This document shows, one piece after another, positions 25,447-33,204 of a DNA stretch of 64,000 bases. Both the position numbers and the translations under genes were made by a program. The DNA comes from Gp1-AA122 sp036378535 (GTDB lineage: Bacteria > Acidobacteriota > Terriglobia > Terriglobales > Acidobacteriaceae). The first letter of the stretch is position 1, and every line of letters starts with the position of its first letter. A model generated the notes under the pieces. It was given only the letters and a program-made list of their open reading frames with translations, had not been told where the DNA came from and made no database searches. The stretch lies in NCBI GenBank assembly GCA_036378535.1, contig DASUWH010000016.1, positions 62,001 to 126,000 of the forward strand, given 5' to 3'.

Positions 25447-26424
25447 TTCTTTTTCCAACAGCATCGTTAACAACGCCATCCGCACGTAGAGACCATTCAC
25501 CGCCTGGCGGAAGTACACGGCTCTTGGGTCAGTATCAACCGTCTTGTCCAGTTCCACCGTTCGCGGCAGCGGGTGCAGGATCATGGCATCGGGCTTCATC
25601 TTTTGCAGTACTGCCGAATCTATCGCGAAGCACTTCAAGTTACTCTCAGCCAGGCGATCCGGTTGAATGCGCGTCTGGTAAACCACGTCCACTTCTCCAA
25701 TCACCCGATTGATATCGGATTCCAGTTCGTAGTGAACGCCGTGCTCGTCCAGATACTCGAGGATGTCGGGCTTCATCTGCATTTCAGGCGGGCTGACGAA
25801 GTAAATCTTGACGCGCTCAAATTTCGCGAGCAGGTAGGCCAGCGAACGCGCTGTGCGTCCCCGGTCAAGTTCTCCGATAATGGCAACGCTCAGACCATCA
25901 AGTGGGCGCTCACGATAAATCGTGTACAGGTCGAGTAGCGCCTGCGTCGGATGCTGCCCCCCGTTTCCATCTCCGGCATTGATTACGGGAACGGGAGACA
26001 CCTGCGCGGCGCGCGCCGCCCCTCCCTGCTCATGATGACGAATCACGATTACGTCGCTGTAGCTCCCGATTATGCGGATGGAATCTTCTACCTGCTCGCC
26101 TTCGATTTCTGAGGAAAACGCCCGCGCGTGTTCGGTTGACAGCACCCGGCCACCCAGACGGTGCATGGCCGCTTCGAAACAGAAGCGCGTACGCGTCGAA
26201 GGCTGATAGAACAAGCAGGCCAGGATGCGATGCTGGTAGTCGAGCGAACCGCCGCGGGCCACCACGCGTTCCATGCCGCGGCTGCGATCGAAAAGTTCCA
26301 TCAGCAGGGGCACCGTGAACTGCTGCGACTCGACCACATGCTTCAGTTTCATTGGGCGGGACTCAGTATCCGATTCTAGGCCCAAGCCTGGGGGTCGGGG
26401 GGAAGAGAGCCTGCTCGCACGCAT
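25441..26424 (-). CDS. pyrB: Aspartate carbamoyltransferase
   Basis: Catalyses carbamoyl phosphate plus aspartate to carbamoyl aspartate in pyrimidine synthesis. Diagnostic segments are FYQPSTRTRFCFEAAMHRLG (carbamoyl-phosphate site), GGQHPTQALLDLYTI, LHPLPR and VDTDPRAVYFRQ. The frame begins at an ATG at 26424 with GGGAGGA 9 bases upstream inside the end of arcC, giving 327 residues. An ATG at 26352 would give the more usual 303 residues but has no ribosome site. No pyrI or pyrC is adjacent. Its place next to arcC and argF suggests a shared carbamoyl-phosphate pool. Confidence 0.93.
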   Translation of the reverse strand: MRASRLSSPRPPGLGLESDTESRPMKLKHVVESQQFTVPLLMELFDRSRGMERVVARGGSLDYQHRILACLFYQPSTRTRFCFEAAMHRLGGRVLSTEHARAFSSEIEGEQVEDSIRIIGSYSDVIVIRHHEQGGAARAAQVSPVPVINAGDGNGGQHPTQALLDLYTIYRERPLDGLSVAIIGELDRGRTARSLAYLLAKFERVKIYFVSPPEMQMKPDILEYLDEHGVHYELESDINRVIGEVDVVYQTRIQPDRLAESNLKCFAIDSAVLQKMKPDAMILHPLPRTVELDKTVDTDPRAVYFRQAVNGLYVRMALLTMLLEKEQ

Positions 26425-26426
26425 GA

Positions 26427-27422
26427 TTAACGTCCTCCCACTGGAGCGGCCGCGTGGGACGCGTGAGCACGCTCCAGGGACGCGGCATCGGGATAAATGC
26501 AGGTACCGGAAGTGCCGTCCACGGCCTCACATAGATGGTCATAACTGGTGATGACGGCGTGCTTGCCGCCGTTTTCCAGGAAGCGTATGACCGACTCCAC
26601 TTTTGGGCCCATATTTCCCGGCGGGAAGTGCCCGGCCTGCGCATGCCTTTTCAGGTCGGCGCAGGTGAGATGAGTAAGCGGCCGCTGCGTGACTTTCTTG
26701 TAGTCCAGGTAAACGTAATCGGTGTCGGTCGAAATTGCGAACACATCCACGTGAAGATGCGCCGCCAGCAGCGCGGAAGCGCGATCTTTATCAATCACTG
26801 CTTCGACTCCTTTTAAGCCACCATGGGAACGAATAACGGGGATCCCTCCTCCGCCGCAGGCAACCACCAGAACGCCATCGTTGACCAGGTCGCGAATAAC
26901 TTCCAGTTCGATGATTTCAACCGGCTCGGGAGAAGGCACCACCCGGCGATAACCGCGGGCGGCGTCTTCCACAATTTGCCACCCAAGGGAACGGCGGCGT
27001 TCTTCCGCTTCTGCGCGAGAATAAAACGGCCCGATCGGCTTGCTGGGATGTTGCATGGCCGGATCCGCCTCCGAGACCACTGTCTGGGTAACCAGGCTTA
27101 CGAGAGGAACATTGATGCGACGCTCGGCAAGCTCATCGTGCAGAGATTGAGTAAGGAGGTATCCGATTTCACCTTGAGTTGCAGCCCCGCACACATCCAG
27201 TGTGTGCCCCGGAACCTGATCGGAAGCGCGCTCGGAACGCAGCAATGCCGCCCCGACTTGCGGCCCATTACCATGGGTGAGGACTAAGCGATACCCTCGC
27301 TGAATGAGCCCAATCACAGCAGCGGCTGTCCGCCGGGCGTTCGCCAACTGTTCCGCGACCGTTCCCTTCTCTCCCGCCCGGATCAGGGAGTTACCACCCA
27401 CGGCGATGAGCATGGTTTTCAT
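26427..27422 (-). CDS. arcC: Carbamate kinase
   Basis: A 331-residue amino-acid-kinase-fold enzyme that interconverts carbamoyl phosphate plus ADP and carbamate plus ATP. Typical segments are AVGGNSLIRAGEKGT at the N-terminus, VLTHGNGPQVG, VVACGGGGIPVI, EAVIDKDRASALLA and the C-terminal GNMGPKVESVIRFLENGG. In fermenting bacteria it makes ATP from carbamoyl phosphate released by ornithine carbamoyltransferase. There is no arginine deiminase gene nearby. It is separated from argF by a four-helix-bundle gene with inverted flanks, and is 2 bases from pyrB. Confidence 0.95.
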   Translation of the reverse strand: MKTMLIAVGGNSLIRAGEKGTVAEQLANARRTAAAVIGLIQRGYRLVLTHGNGPQVGAALLRSERASDQVPGHTLDVCGAATQGEIGYLLTQSLHDELAERRINVPLVSLVTQTVVSEADPAMQHPSKPIGPFYSRAEAEERRRSLGWQIVEDAARGYRRVVPSPEPVEIIELEVIRDLVNDGVLVVACGGGGIPVIRSHGGLKGVEAVIDKDRASALLAAHLHVDVFAISTDTDYVYLDYKKVTQRPLTHLTCADLKRHAQAGHFPPGNMGPKVESVIRFLENGGKHAVITSYDHLCEAVDGTSGTCIYPDAASLERAHASHAAAPVGGR

Positions 27423-27429
27423 TTTGACG

Positions 27430-27459
27430 GTAGTCAGGAGTCAGTAGTCAGGAGTCAGC
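27430..27459. repeat. Left arm of inverted repeat around four-helix-bundle gene
   Basis: A 30-base array of GTCAGGA/GTCAGTA units. Its reverse complement, with a few changes, lies at 27870-27899, on the other side of the four-helix-bundle gene. Confidence 0.75.
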
Positions 27460-27474
27460 AAGGCCCCGAACGCT

Positions 27475-27840
27475 TTAAGCTGCATCGCGGCGCTCCGACC
27501 ACACTCTCAGACCGTTCAACATGCGGGCAATTTCGCTCGCTTTTGATAACAATTGTGCCGCACCAGGACCTGACAAGTATCCGAGGTTCTGGGCAATTTC
27601 GAGCTGAGTCTCGAGTTCGACCAGCGACCCGCGGGCTTGCCCGATAAATTGGTGGAATTCGCGCCGCGAATTGCGGCCGTGCCCCTCGGCCAAGTTGCTC
27701 GGGACCGATACTGCTGCCCGCCGTATCTGGCTTGAGAGGCCGTAGAGTTCATCCCGTGGAAAGGAGCGGGTCACGCGATAGATATCGGTAACGAAATCCA
27801 TCGACTTCTGCCAAACTACAAGATGGCGATGTCCTCTCAT
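27475..27840 (-). CDS. Four-helix-bundle (S23/IVP-type) protein
   Basis: A 121-residue protein starting at an ATG at 27840 after GGGAGGTCAC. The family pattern is complete: HLVVWQKSMDFVTDIYRVTR, FPRDELYGLSSQIRRAAVSV, PSNLAEGHGRNSRREFHQFI, LVELETQLEIAQNLGYL and the final KASEIARMLNGL. The family was first seen in 23S rRNA intervening sequences and is common as a free-standing gene of unknown function. Here it sits inside an operon between argF and arcC, enclosed by 30-base inverted repeats, which suggests that it came in as a unit. Confidence 0.9.
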   Translation of the reverse strand: MRGHRHLVVWQKSMDFVTDIYRVTRSFPRDELYGLSSQIRRAAVSVPSNLAEGHGRNSRREFHQFIGQARGSLVELETQLEIAQNLGYLSGPGAAQLLSKASEIARMLNGLRVWSERRDAA

Positions 27841-27869
27841 GTGACCTCCCATCCAAGCATCGACGCTCC

Positions 27870-27899
27870 GCTGACTACTGACTCCTGACTCCCGACTCC
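27870..27899. repeat. Right arm of inverted repeat around four-helix-bundle gene
   Basis: A 30-base array complementary to 27430-27459. It ends directly at the argF stop codon (27900-27902). Confidence 0.75.
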
Positions 27900-28859
27900 T
27901 CACGCGTGCACCGCTTCCTGCACTCCCCGCCTCGGGGCCGGGACTTCTCTCCCCATCAGTTCGAGCATGATTGCCTTCTGGACGTGCAGCCGGTTCTCGG
28001 CTTCCTGAAAGACCACAGAGCGTGAGGAATCGATAACCTCGTTGGTGACCTCGTCGCCTCTATGTGCGGGAAGACAATGCAGGAAAATGCAGTCCGGCTT
28101 GGCTTTGGCAAAAAGTGTTGCGTTTACCTGGAACGGAAGGAAGGTCTTTTTCCGCGCATCCGCTTCCTTCTCCTGGCCCATGCTGGCCCAGACATCGGTG
28201 TAGATCACGTCGGCGGCGGTAGCGGCGGCGATGGGGTCGTTGGTGATCGTGCAGGTCGCGCCGGTCTGTCGAGCACGTCCCCGCGCCCACTTAATGGCGT
28301 CGGCCTTGGGTTCGAATCCCGGCGGGGTCGCAACCCACACATGCGCCCCTAATTGCGCTCCCGTGAACATCACGGAATGCGCAACGTTGTTGCCGTCGCC
28401 GATGAAGGCAATCTTGAGGCCGGCTGCGGAACCCTTAACCTCTTCAATGGTGAGATAGTCTGCCATGGCCTGGCAGGGATGGCTGTAATCGGTCAGGCCG
28501 TTGATTATGGGGATGGAAGCATACTCCGCCATCTGCTCCACGATCTCGTGGGCAAAAGTGCGAATCATGATTCCCTGCACCATGCGTTCGAGGTTCTTGG
28601 CCACGTCGTACACCGACTCGCGCTTGCCTAGGTTGATCTCGGCGGGGGAAAGATAAAGCGAGAACCCGCCAAGCTGGTGAATGCCAACATCGAACGTCAC
28701 CCGCGTTCGCAGTGACGGCTTCTCGAAGATCATGGCCAAAGTTTTGCCGCGCAAGGATGCCGAGAACGCTTCGGGAATCGTCTTGATCCGCCGCGCCAAA
28801 TCCAGGAACCGGCGTATCTGTTGCGAGCTGAAATCTTTTATCGAAAGGAAGTCATTCAT
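27900..28859 (-). CDS. argF: Ornithine carbamoyltransferase
   Basis: A 319-residue OTCase, interconverting ornithine plus carbamoyl phosphate and citrulline plus phosphate. Motifs: FEKPSLRTRVTFDVGIHQLG (carbamoyl-phosphate loop), LTDYSHPCQAMADYLTI, VYTDVWASMGQE-type YTDVWASMG segment, and FLHCLPAHRGDEVTNEV with the ornithine-site HCLPA. The start overlaps the stop of the GTPase gene upstream in an ATGA. Sequence alone does not say whether it works in synthesis or breakdown; the neighbouring carbamate kinase and ornithine aminotransferase suggest breakdown. Confidence 0.94.
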   Translation of the reverse strand: MNDFLSIKDFSSQQIRRFLDLARRIKTIPEAFSASLRGKTLAMIFEKPSLRTRVTFDVGIHQLGGFSLYLSPAEINLGKRESVYDVAKNLERMVQGIMIRTFAHEIVEQMAEYASIPIINGLTDYSHPCQAMADYLTIEEVKGSAAGLKIAFIGDGNNVAHSVMFTGAQLGAHVWVATPPGFEPKADAIKWARGRARQTGATCTITNDPIAAATAADVIYTDVWASMGQEKEADARKKTFLPFQVNATLFAKAKPDCIFLHCLPAHRGDEVTNEVIDSSRSVVFQEAENRLHVQKAIMLELMGREVPAPRRGVQEAVHA

Positions 28860-30202
28860 CTCGCAGTCACCTCCGCCGGCAGCTGCTTCCGGCTGGCACT
28901 GAACTCGGTCAAAACCTCGACCAATCCGGGCTTAGTAAGTTCCTCCGCTTCATAGTAAACGCGGACGCTCGGCTTGTTGATTTTCAAAATGCTGTTCAGG
29001 TTTACAGGGGTGGCCACCAGCACCAGATCACAGGGAACCCGATTGATGGTCTCTTCCAGTTCATGCCGCTGAATCGAGCCATATCCCATGGCGGGAAGCA
29101 AAGTGGTCATGTGGGGATAGCGTTCGTAGGTCCCACGGATGGAGCCGACCGCGTAGGGCCGTGGATCGACTAGTTCGGCGGCTCCACATTGCCGGGCAGC
29201 AACCACGCCCGCCCCGTATGACATCTCGCCATGCGTCAGCGTCGGGCCGTCTTCTACCACCAGTACGCGCCGTCCTTTTATCAATTCCGGAGAAGCGACC
29301 GAAACGCGGCAGGCCGTCTCCAGAACTTTCGCTTTCGGATTGCTCTTGCGGATGTTGTCGCGAACGACCTCGATGTTATGTGGCTCGGCTGTGTCGACTT
29401 TGTTGATGACGACGACGTCGGCCCGGCGAATATTCACTTCACCGGGGTAGTAAGCGAGCTCATGCCCAGGGCGATGTGGGTCAGCAACCACGATCTCCAA
29501 ATTTGAAACATAGAACGGAGTGTCATTGTTGCCCCCATCCCACAGGATGATGTCGGCTTCTTGCTCGGCTTGCCGCAGGATCGCTTCGTAATCGACTCCG
29601 GCGTAGACCACCGTGCCCACACGTATATGAGGCTCATACTCCTCGCGCTCTTCAATCGTGCACTGGTGAAGGTCCAGGTCCTGCATAGTGGCAAAGCGCT
29701 GAACCGCCTGGGCGGCGAGATCGCCGTAGGGCATGGGATGTCGAATCACGACCGGGGTCCATCCCAGGTGCCGCAGGTTCGATGCCACCAGGCGGGAAAC
29801 AGGGCTCTTTCCGCACCCGGTGCGCACGGCACAAATCGAAATCACCGGGAGTTTCGATTTGACCTGGGTGTGCTCGGTTCCGAGCAGCCAGAAGTCGGCG
29901 CCGGCAGCCACCGTGCGCGACGCCAAGTGCATGAGATTGATGTGAGCGATATCGCTGTAAGAGAAGACTGCTGCGTCGATTTCGTGCTCCAAAACCAGCT
30001 TCTCCAGGTTGCTTTCTTCAAGGATGGGAATGCCGCTCGGGTACAGAGATCCCGCAAGCTCGGCCGGATAACGGCGGTTGGCAATATCAGGAATCTGCGT
30101 TGCCGTGAAGGCAACGACTCGGAAGTCGGGATTGTTGCGAAATGCAACATTGAAGTTGTGGAAGTCTCTGCCGGCAGCGCCCAAAATGATGAGTTTTTTC
30201 AT
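28856..30202 (-). CDS. Cyclic 2,3-diphosphoglycerate synthetase-like GTPase
   Basis: A 448-residue protein of the cPGS-like P-loop family. The N-terminal part (1-125) is Rossmann-like (KKLIILGAAGRDFHNFNVAF). A P-loop variant VRTGCGKSPVSRLVA follows near 141-152, then a Walker-B-like ILWDGGNNDTPF and NKVD near 268-271 as a G4 motif. Archaeal cPGS makes cyclic 2,3-diphosphoglycerate, but bacterial homologues are functionally undefined. It heads the operon and overlaps argF by 4 bases, so a role in carbamoyl-phosphate or ornithine metabolism is plausible. That role is inference from context. Confidence 0.85.
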   Translation of the reverse strand: MKKLIILGAAGRDFHNFNVAFRNNPDFRVVAFTATQIPDIANRRYPAELAGSLYPSGIPILEESNLEKLVLEHEIDAAVFSYSDIAHINLMHLASRTVAAGADFWLLGTEHTQVKSKLPVISICAVRTGCGKSPVSRLVASNLRHLGWTPVVIRHPMPYGDLAAQAVQRFATMQDLDLHQCTIEEREEYEPHIRVGTVVYAGVDYEAILRQAEQEADIILWDGGNNDTPFYVSNLEIVVADPHRPGHELAYYPGEVNIRRADVVVINKVDTAEPHNIEVVRDNIRKSNPKAKVLETACRVSVASPELIKGRRVLVVEDGPTLTHGEMSYGAGVVAARQCGAAELVDPRPYAVGSIRGTYERYPHMTTLLPAMGYGSIQRHELEETINRVPCDLVLVATPVNLNSILKINKPSVRVYYEAEELTKPGLVEVLTEFSASRKQLPAEVTAR

Positions 30203-30277
30203 ATCGAGGTCCTCGAGAAAAGGCGGGTGTTAACTCGATATTTTGAGGTGCGAGCCAGCGCCGAGGCAGTGAGCGTT

Positions 30278-30295
30278 GTCACCAGCGCGGGTGAC
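30278..30295. promoter_or_regulatory. Palindrome GTCACC-N6-GGTGAC upstream of the carbamoyl-phosphate operon
   Basis: A perfect 6-base inverted repeat, GTCACC-AGCGCG-GGTGAC, centred about 85 bases upstream of the first gene of the minus-strand operon. It is a candidate operator; the cognate regulator is unknown. The half-site orientation is opposite to that of the CRP-type boxes elsewhere in the window. Confidence 0.4.
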
Positions 30296-30545
30296 GCGTA
30301 AACGGGGAATACCGCACACAAATCAAAGGTGTAAAACTCTAACCTCGCCGTCCCCCCGTGCTAGCGCTTTCCCGGCGCACTCCCGTTGATACAAGGTCGA
30401 GCTGAGTTGCCGCCAGTAATGACGCGCCTTCGGCACAGTTGACTCCGGATCGTCGGAATTCCGAATCGGGAAAGTGATCGCAGTTACGAATAAGACGTAA
30501 GCCCCTGTAAATCAGAGCTAAATTGCTCTTCATCGTGTCAGTAAG

Positions 30546-30562
30546 CTGGCATGACACTTGCC
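30546..30562 (+). promoter_or_regulatory. Sigma-54-type -24/-12 promoter
   Basis: CTGGCATGACACTTGCC has GG and GC exactly 10 bases apart and matches the YTGGCACGRNNNTTGCW consensus at all but two positions. It lies about 82 bases upstream of the zinc-ribbon gene start. Confidence 0.6.
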
Positions 30563-30643
30563 AACAGCAGACATGCGACTTCCCGGTGCCTAAGCTCCGA
30601 TGCTCCCGGTATAGGCCAGGGGTTTGTATGCAGGAGTTCTCAA

Positions 30644-30976
30644 ATGCTTGCCAAATGCGCCAACCCTGTCTGCAATACTCCATTCCGGCGTTTAAGCGAG
30701 GGCAAGCTGTTCCTCGTCGAAAGTGAGTCCGCCAATGGACAGCACGCTATCGATCCCAGAAGAAACAAGCCGCCGCGGCGGATTGAATACTTCTGGCTAT
30801 GCAGCGAGTGCGCCCACGTCGTGACTCTGGCTTTTCATGCAACGGCAGGAGTCATGACAGTGCCATTGCCGCCCTCAACCCAACCCGCACCGACTGCGAG
30901 ACCTGCAGGCAAACCAATAACTGCGGAACGGACTGCGGGCATGCTGGCGCGCGCCGGGGCTTTTCATCATGATTGA
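30644..30976 (+). CDS. Small zinc-ribbon-like protein
   Basis: A 110-residue protein starting at an ATG at 30644 after CAGGAGTTCTCAA. Two CxxxxC/CxxC pairs (CANPVCNTPF near 5-10 and WLCSECAH near 49-54) could form one zinc site, with an aromatic sequence EYFWLCSEC typical of a small acidobacterial family. The C-terminal half is proline/threonine-rich. Function unknown. It is preceded by a sigma-54-type promoter and seems to be monocistronic. Confidence 0.75.
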   Translation: MLAKCANPVCNTPFRRLSEGKLFLVESESANGQHAIDPRRNKPPRRIEYFWLCSECAHVVTLAFHATAGVMTVPLPPSTQPAPTARPAGKPITAERTAGMLARAGAFHHD

Positions 30977-31488
30977 CGACTTCTTCGGCACGAAACCTAC
31001 GCTAGGCCATCGCAAGAGCTTGCCGCCGCATGCTTCCCGACGGCTGCAGTCCAGCTTGTCGAGGTCTTGGTGTAGATCAGGTCTGGATTGAGATCGGGAA
31101 GGAACCTGTGAACACTCTGCAAATTCTGGAATCTCGTGACCGCACAGTATTAATCGCTCGCGCCATCAAACATTTGCTCGACCATTCTCCCCGCCAGACA
31201 ACGTTTGGAGATATAGAGGCGATCGACCTACTGCAATTTGCAATGACGGTGACGGATGCCGGGAACGATAGCAACCGTTTAGACACAGACCGGGTTGTAG
31301 TGGATATCGCCACACCAACGTTGGACAACATTTGCGCCGGGGGCGCCTCTGTGCCAACCGGTCAACTCCCCGAAGCAGGAGCCTTCGCGCAGGCGCGGGC
31401 TGCTGGCTAGGGCAGTTGCCATCGCAAACACCCTTGCCGAACGGCGATCTGAACCAACCTCTGGCGGACCCGTCAGGAGCGAAGCCGG
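30977..31488. other. Intergenic region with one doubtful frame
   Basis: A 512-base stretch before the stop of the DUF2252 gene. A plus-strand frame at 31030-31410 encodes 126 residues, of which the middle (VWIEIGKEPVNTLQILESRD) is protein-like, but there is no ribosome site, no family and no helpful neighbour. I do not count it as a gene. Confidence 0.3.
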
Positions 31489-32571
31489 TTATGACGCTTC
31501 TTTCTTCCAGTCGCGCCAATCCTCCTCAACCGCTGCACTCGCTTCTTTAACGGCCCCGCTTAGCCAGCCTTGTTCTTGCTTTCCCAGGTGCCGGAGTATT
31601 CGAGAGGTGGCGCCAGCAGTACCCAAATGAATATTTGCGGTTTCCGCTCCCATGGCTTCCAACAGTTTCAATTCGTCGCGGGCCACGGGTAGAGCCGCCA
31701 GTTCAATTCGAGAACAATCCGGGGCTAGCCGGCGAACAATCCAATGCCCGCGCAGTTGCACAAACGGGTCGGGACAACGGACGGCACAAGTGATAAGGGT
31801 TTGATATTGAATTTCCGGAGGCCCGTCGGATTCGTTGGCCCAAAAACAAGCCGAAGGGACCAGGGCCTTGGTTTCGCGCGCGATTCGTCCTCCCCGCCAG
31901 TCGCAAATCCCGACCAGGCGCTGGTGACCGAGACTGCCCAGTCCCGCCACCCTTCGCACTAGCTTGTATTTCAATCCCGATTCGGGCATGAGGTGCTCCA
32001 GCGCCTCGATGGCGCTGGCTGGAATCGAGCCTTTGGCCGGTGGTAAGGCGTCCATCTTCGTCCAGAAGTGAACAGGATCGCGCAGCTCACCATGTGCTAT
32101 CAGCCTTAACCAGCGATTGTGCTCGCCGAGAACAAAGGGACGCCCACCTTCGCGAAGAGTTTGGGTATAGCCTTTGATAATGGCTTCACAAGCCGTTTTG
32201 CCGGACAGCGAAAGTCGACTCTCTTGAACCGCCAGTACGGCGCTCACCGCTAATCGGACCAAGTCATTCGTATAGGCCAGAGGGTAGGCTTCGTCGAAGT
32301 CGTTTACCCCCCAAATCAGGCGGCCTTCTTTGTCGCGCCAAGTACCGAAATTCTCAACGTGCAGGTCGCCAACGGCGAGCACCTTCGGCGCCTTGGTCAA
32401 GCGCGGGCAAATCTTGGGCCAACGCTGCATCCAGCGATAAAAAGTTGCTCGCAGGAAGATGAACGGGCTCTCGGCCATGCGCTCATGTTTGAGCCGCAGA
32501 TCGGCCTCAACTACCTGCGTATGCCGGTGCAGCCATTGCTCGAATCGTTTCGTGGATTTGACGACGTTCAT
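31489..32571 (-). CDS. DUF2252 protein (kinase-like fold)
   Basis: A 360-residue DUF2252 protein. The family signature is visible in FLRATFYRWMQRW, VLAVGDLHVENFGTW and GVNDFDEAYPLAYTNDLVRL, where GDLHxxNF and NDFDE resemble the catalytic loop and DFD of aminoglycoside-phosphotransferase-like kinases. The substrate is unknown. It is alone on the minus strand, 157 bases downstream of the ferredoxin gene. Confidence 0.88.
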   Translation of the reverse strand: MNVVKSTKRFEQWLHRHTQVVEADLRLKHERMAESPFIFLRATFYRWMQRWPKICPRLTKAPKVLAVGDLHVENFGTWRDKEGRLIWGVNDFDEAYPLAYTNDLVRLAVSAVLAVQESRLSLSGKTACEAIIKGYTQTLREGGRPFVLGEHNRWLRLIAHGELRDPVHFWTKMDALPPAKGSIPASAIEALEHLMPESGLKYKLVRRVAGLGSLGHQRLVGICDWRGGRIARETKALVPSACFWANESDGPPEIQYQTLITCAVRCPDPFVQLRGHWIVRRLAPDCSRIELAALPVARDELKLLEAMGAETANIHLGTAGATSRILRHLGKQEQGWLSGAVKEASAAVEEDWRDWKKEAS

Positions 32572-32728
32572 AGCTACGAAAAGGTCAAGATAGTGAGCCA
32601 GACGAAGGATGTCAAAGAAGACGAGGGAGGAATTGCGGCGCTAAATAAAAAGTGGATGGTGGCAGGCAGTAGAGCCGCCTGGCGACGACTAGGGAACGAC
32701 GGTCATCGCCGAGCCATATCTCAGGGTG

Positions 32729-32983
32729 TTAGTTCGCGAAAAAGGCCGCGTTCTTGTCGATGAACGGTTTCTGCTCGCCCGTCAGATCGTCAACCGTCTT
32801 GATCGAATCGGAGGTGCAGACCGGAACGCAGGCGCCGCAGTCGATGCAGCCGTTGGGATCAACATACATCTGAGTCGCCGCCTCAAAACCGGTTTCATCC
32901 TGCTTGGGATGGATGCAGTCCGTGGGGCAGACATCGACACATAACGAATCTTTGATACAGGAATCCAGAATTACGTAAGCCAT
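32729..32983 (-). CDS. Ferredoxin, 7Fe or 2[4Fe-4S] type
   Basis: An 84-residue ferredoxin starting at the ATG at 32983. Eight cysteines lie in CIKDSLCVDVCPTDCIHP and GCIDCGACVPVCTSDSI. The first group has a spaced, non-CxxCxxC pattern, as in seven-iron ferredoxins with a [3Fe-4S] or variable cluster; the second is a standard [4Fe-4S] motif. The following loop MYVDPNGC is typical. The frame is open far upstream, but that part overlaps the pilin gene. A CRP-type palindrome core lies 69-84 bases upstream, suggesting control together with the hyp genes. Confidence 0.92.
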   Translation of the reverse strand: MAYVILDSCIKDSLCVDVCPTDCIHPKQDETGFEAATQMYVDPNGCIDCGACVPVCTSDSIKTVDDLTGEQKPFIDKNAAFFAN

Positions 32984-33051
32984 GAGCTTTCTCGATATCA
33001 GGACTGGTAGTCCGTTCCAGCTTAGGCTACGCGCGAGAACCGACGAGGCGC

Positions 33052-33067
33052 GGTGATGGAGGTCACG
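33052..33067 (-). promoter_or_regulatory. CRP/FNR-type palindrome upstream of ferredoxin (core match)
   Basis: GGTGATGGAGGTCACG contains GTGA-N6-TCAC, the core of the TGTGA-N6-TCACA site, with both outer bases differing. It lies about 69 bases upstream of the ferredoxin start. Confidence 0.45.
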
Positions 33068-33204
33068 AAATCGATGTGAGCACTGACCCAGGACTGAGGA
33101 GTCGCAGTCAGGTGTCGGGGTTCTAGCATGAAATAAAGGGATCTGCTTTGGCCCGTGGACGGGTCGAAGAAGACTCCGCTCGGAGCCAGGGCGAGCGCTG
33201 ATTC

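Larger units (their letters stand above)
30203..30643. other. Divergent regulatory region between cPGS-like gene and zinc-ribbon gene
   Basis: This 441-base region serves both directions. It holds the palindrome at 30278-30295, close to the minus-strand operon, and a sigma-54-type promoter at 30546-30562 facing the zinc-ribbon gene. No gene is seen inside. Confidence 0.5.

Noticed and set aside
28305..28325. GGTTCGAATCCC, like a tRNA T-loop
   Set aside because: It codes for PGFEP in argF on the minus strand, and no acceptor stem or anticodon arm can be formed around it.
31030..31410. 126-codon plus-strand frame
   Set aside because: No ribosome site, family or neighbour supports it; kept only as a doubtful frame in the intergenic note.
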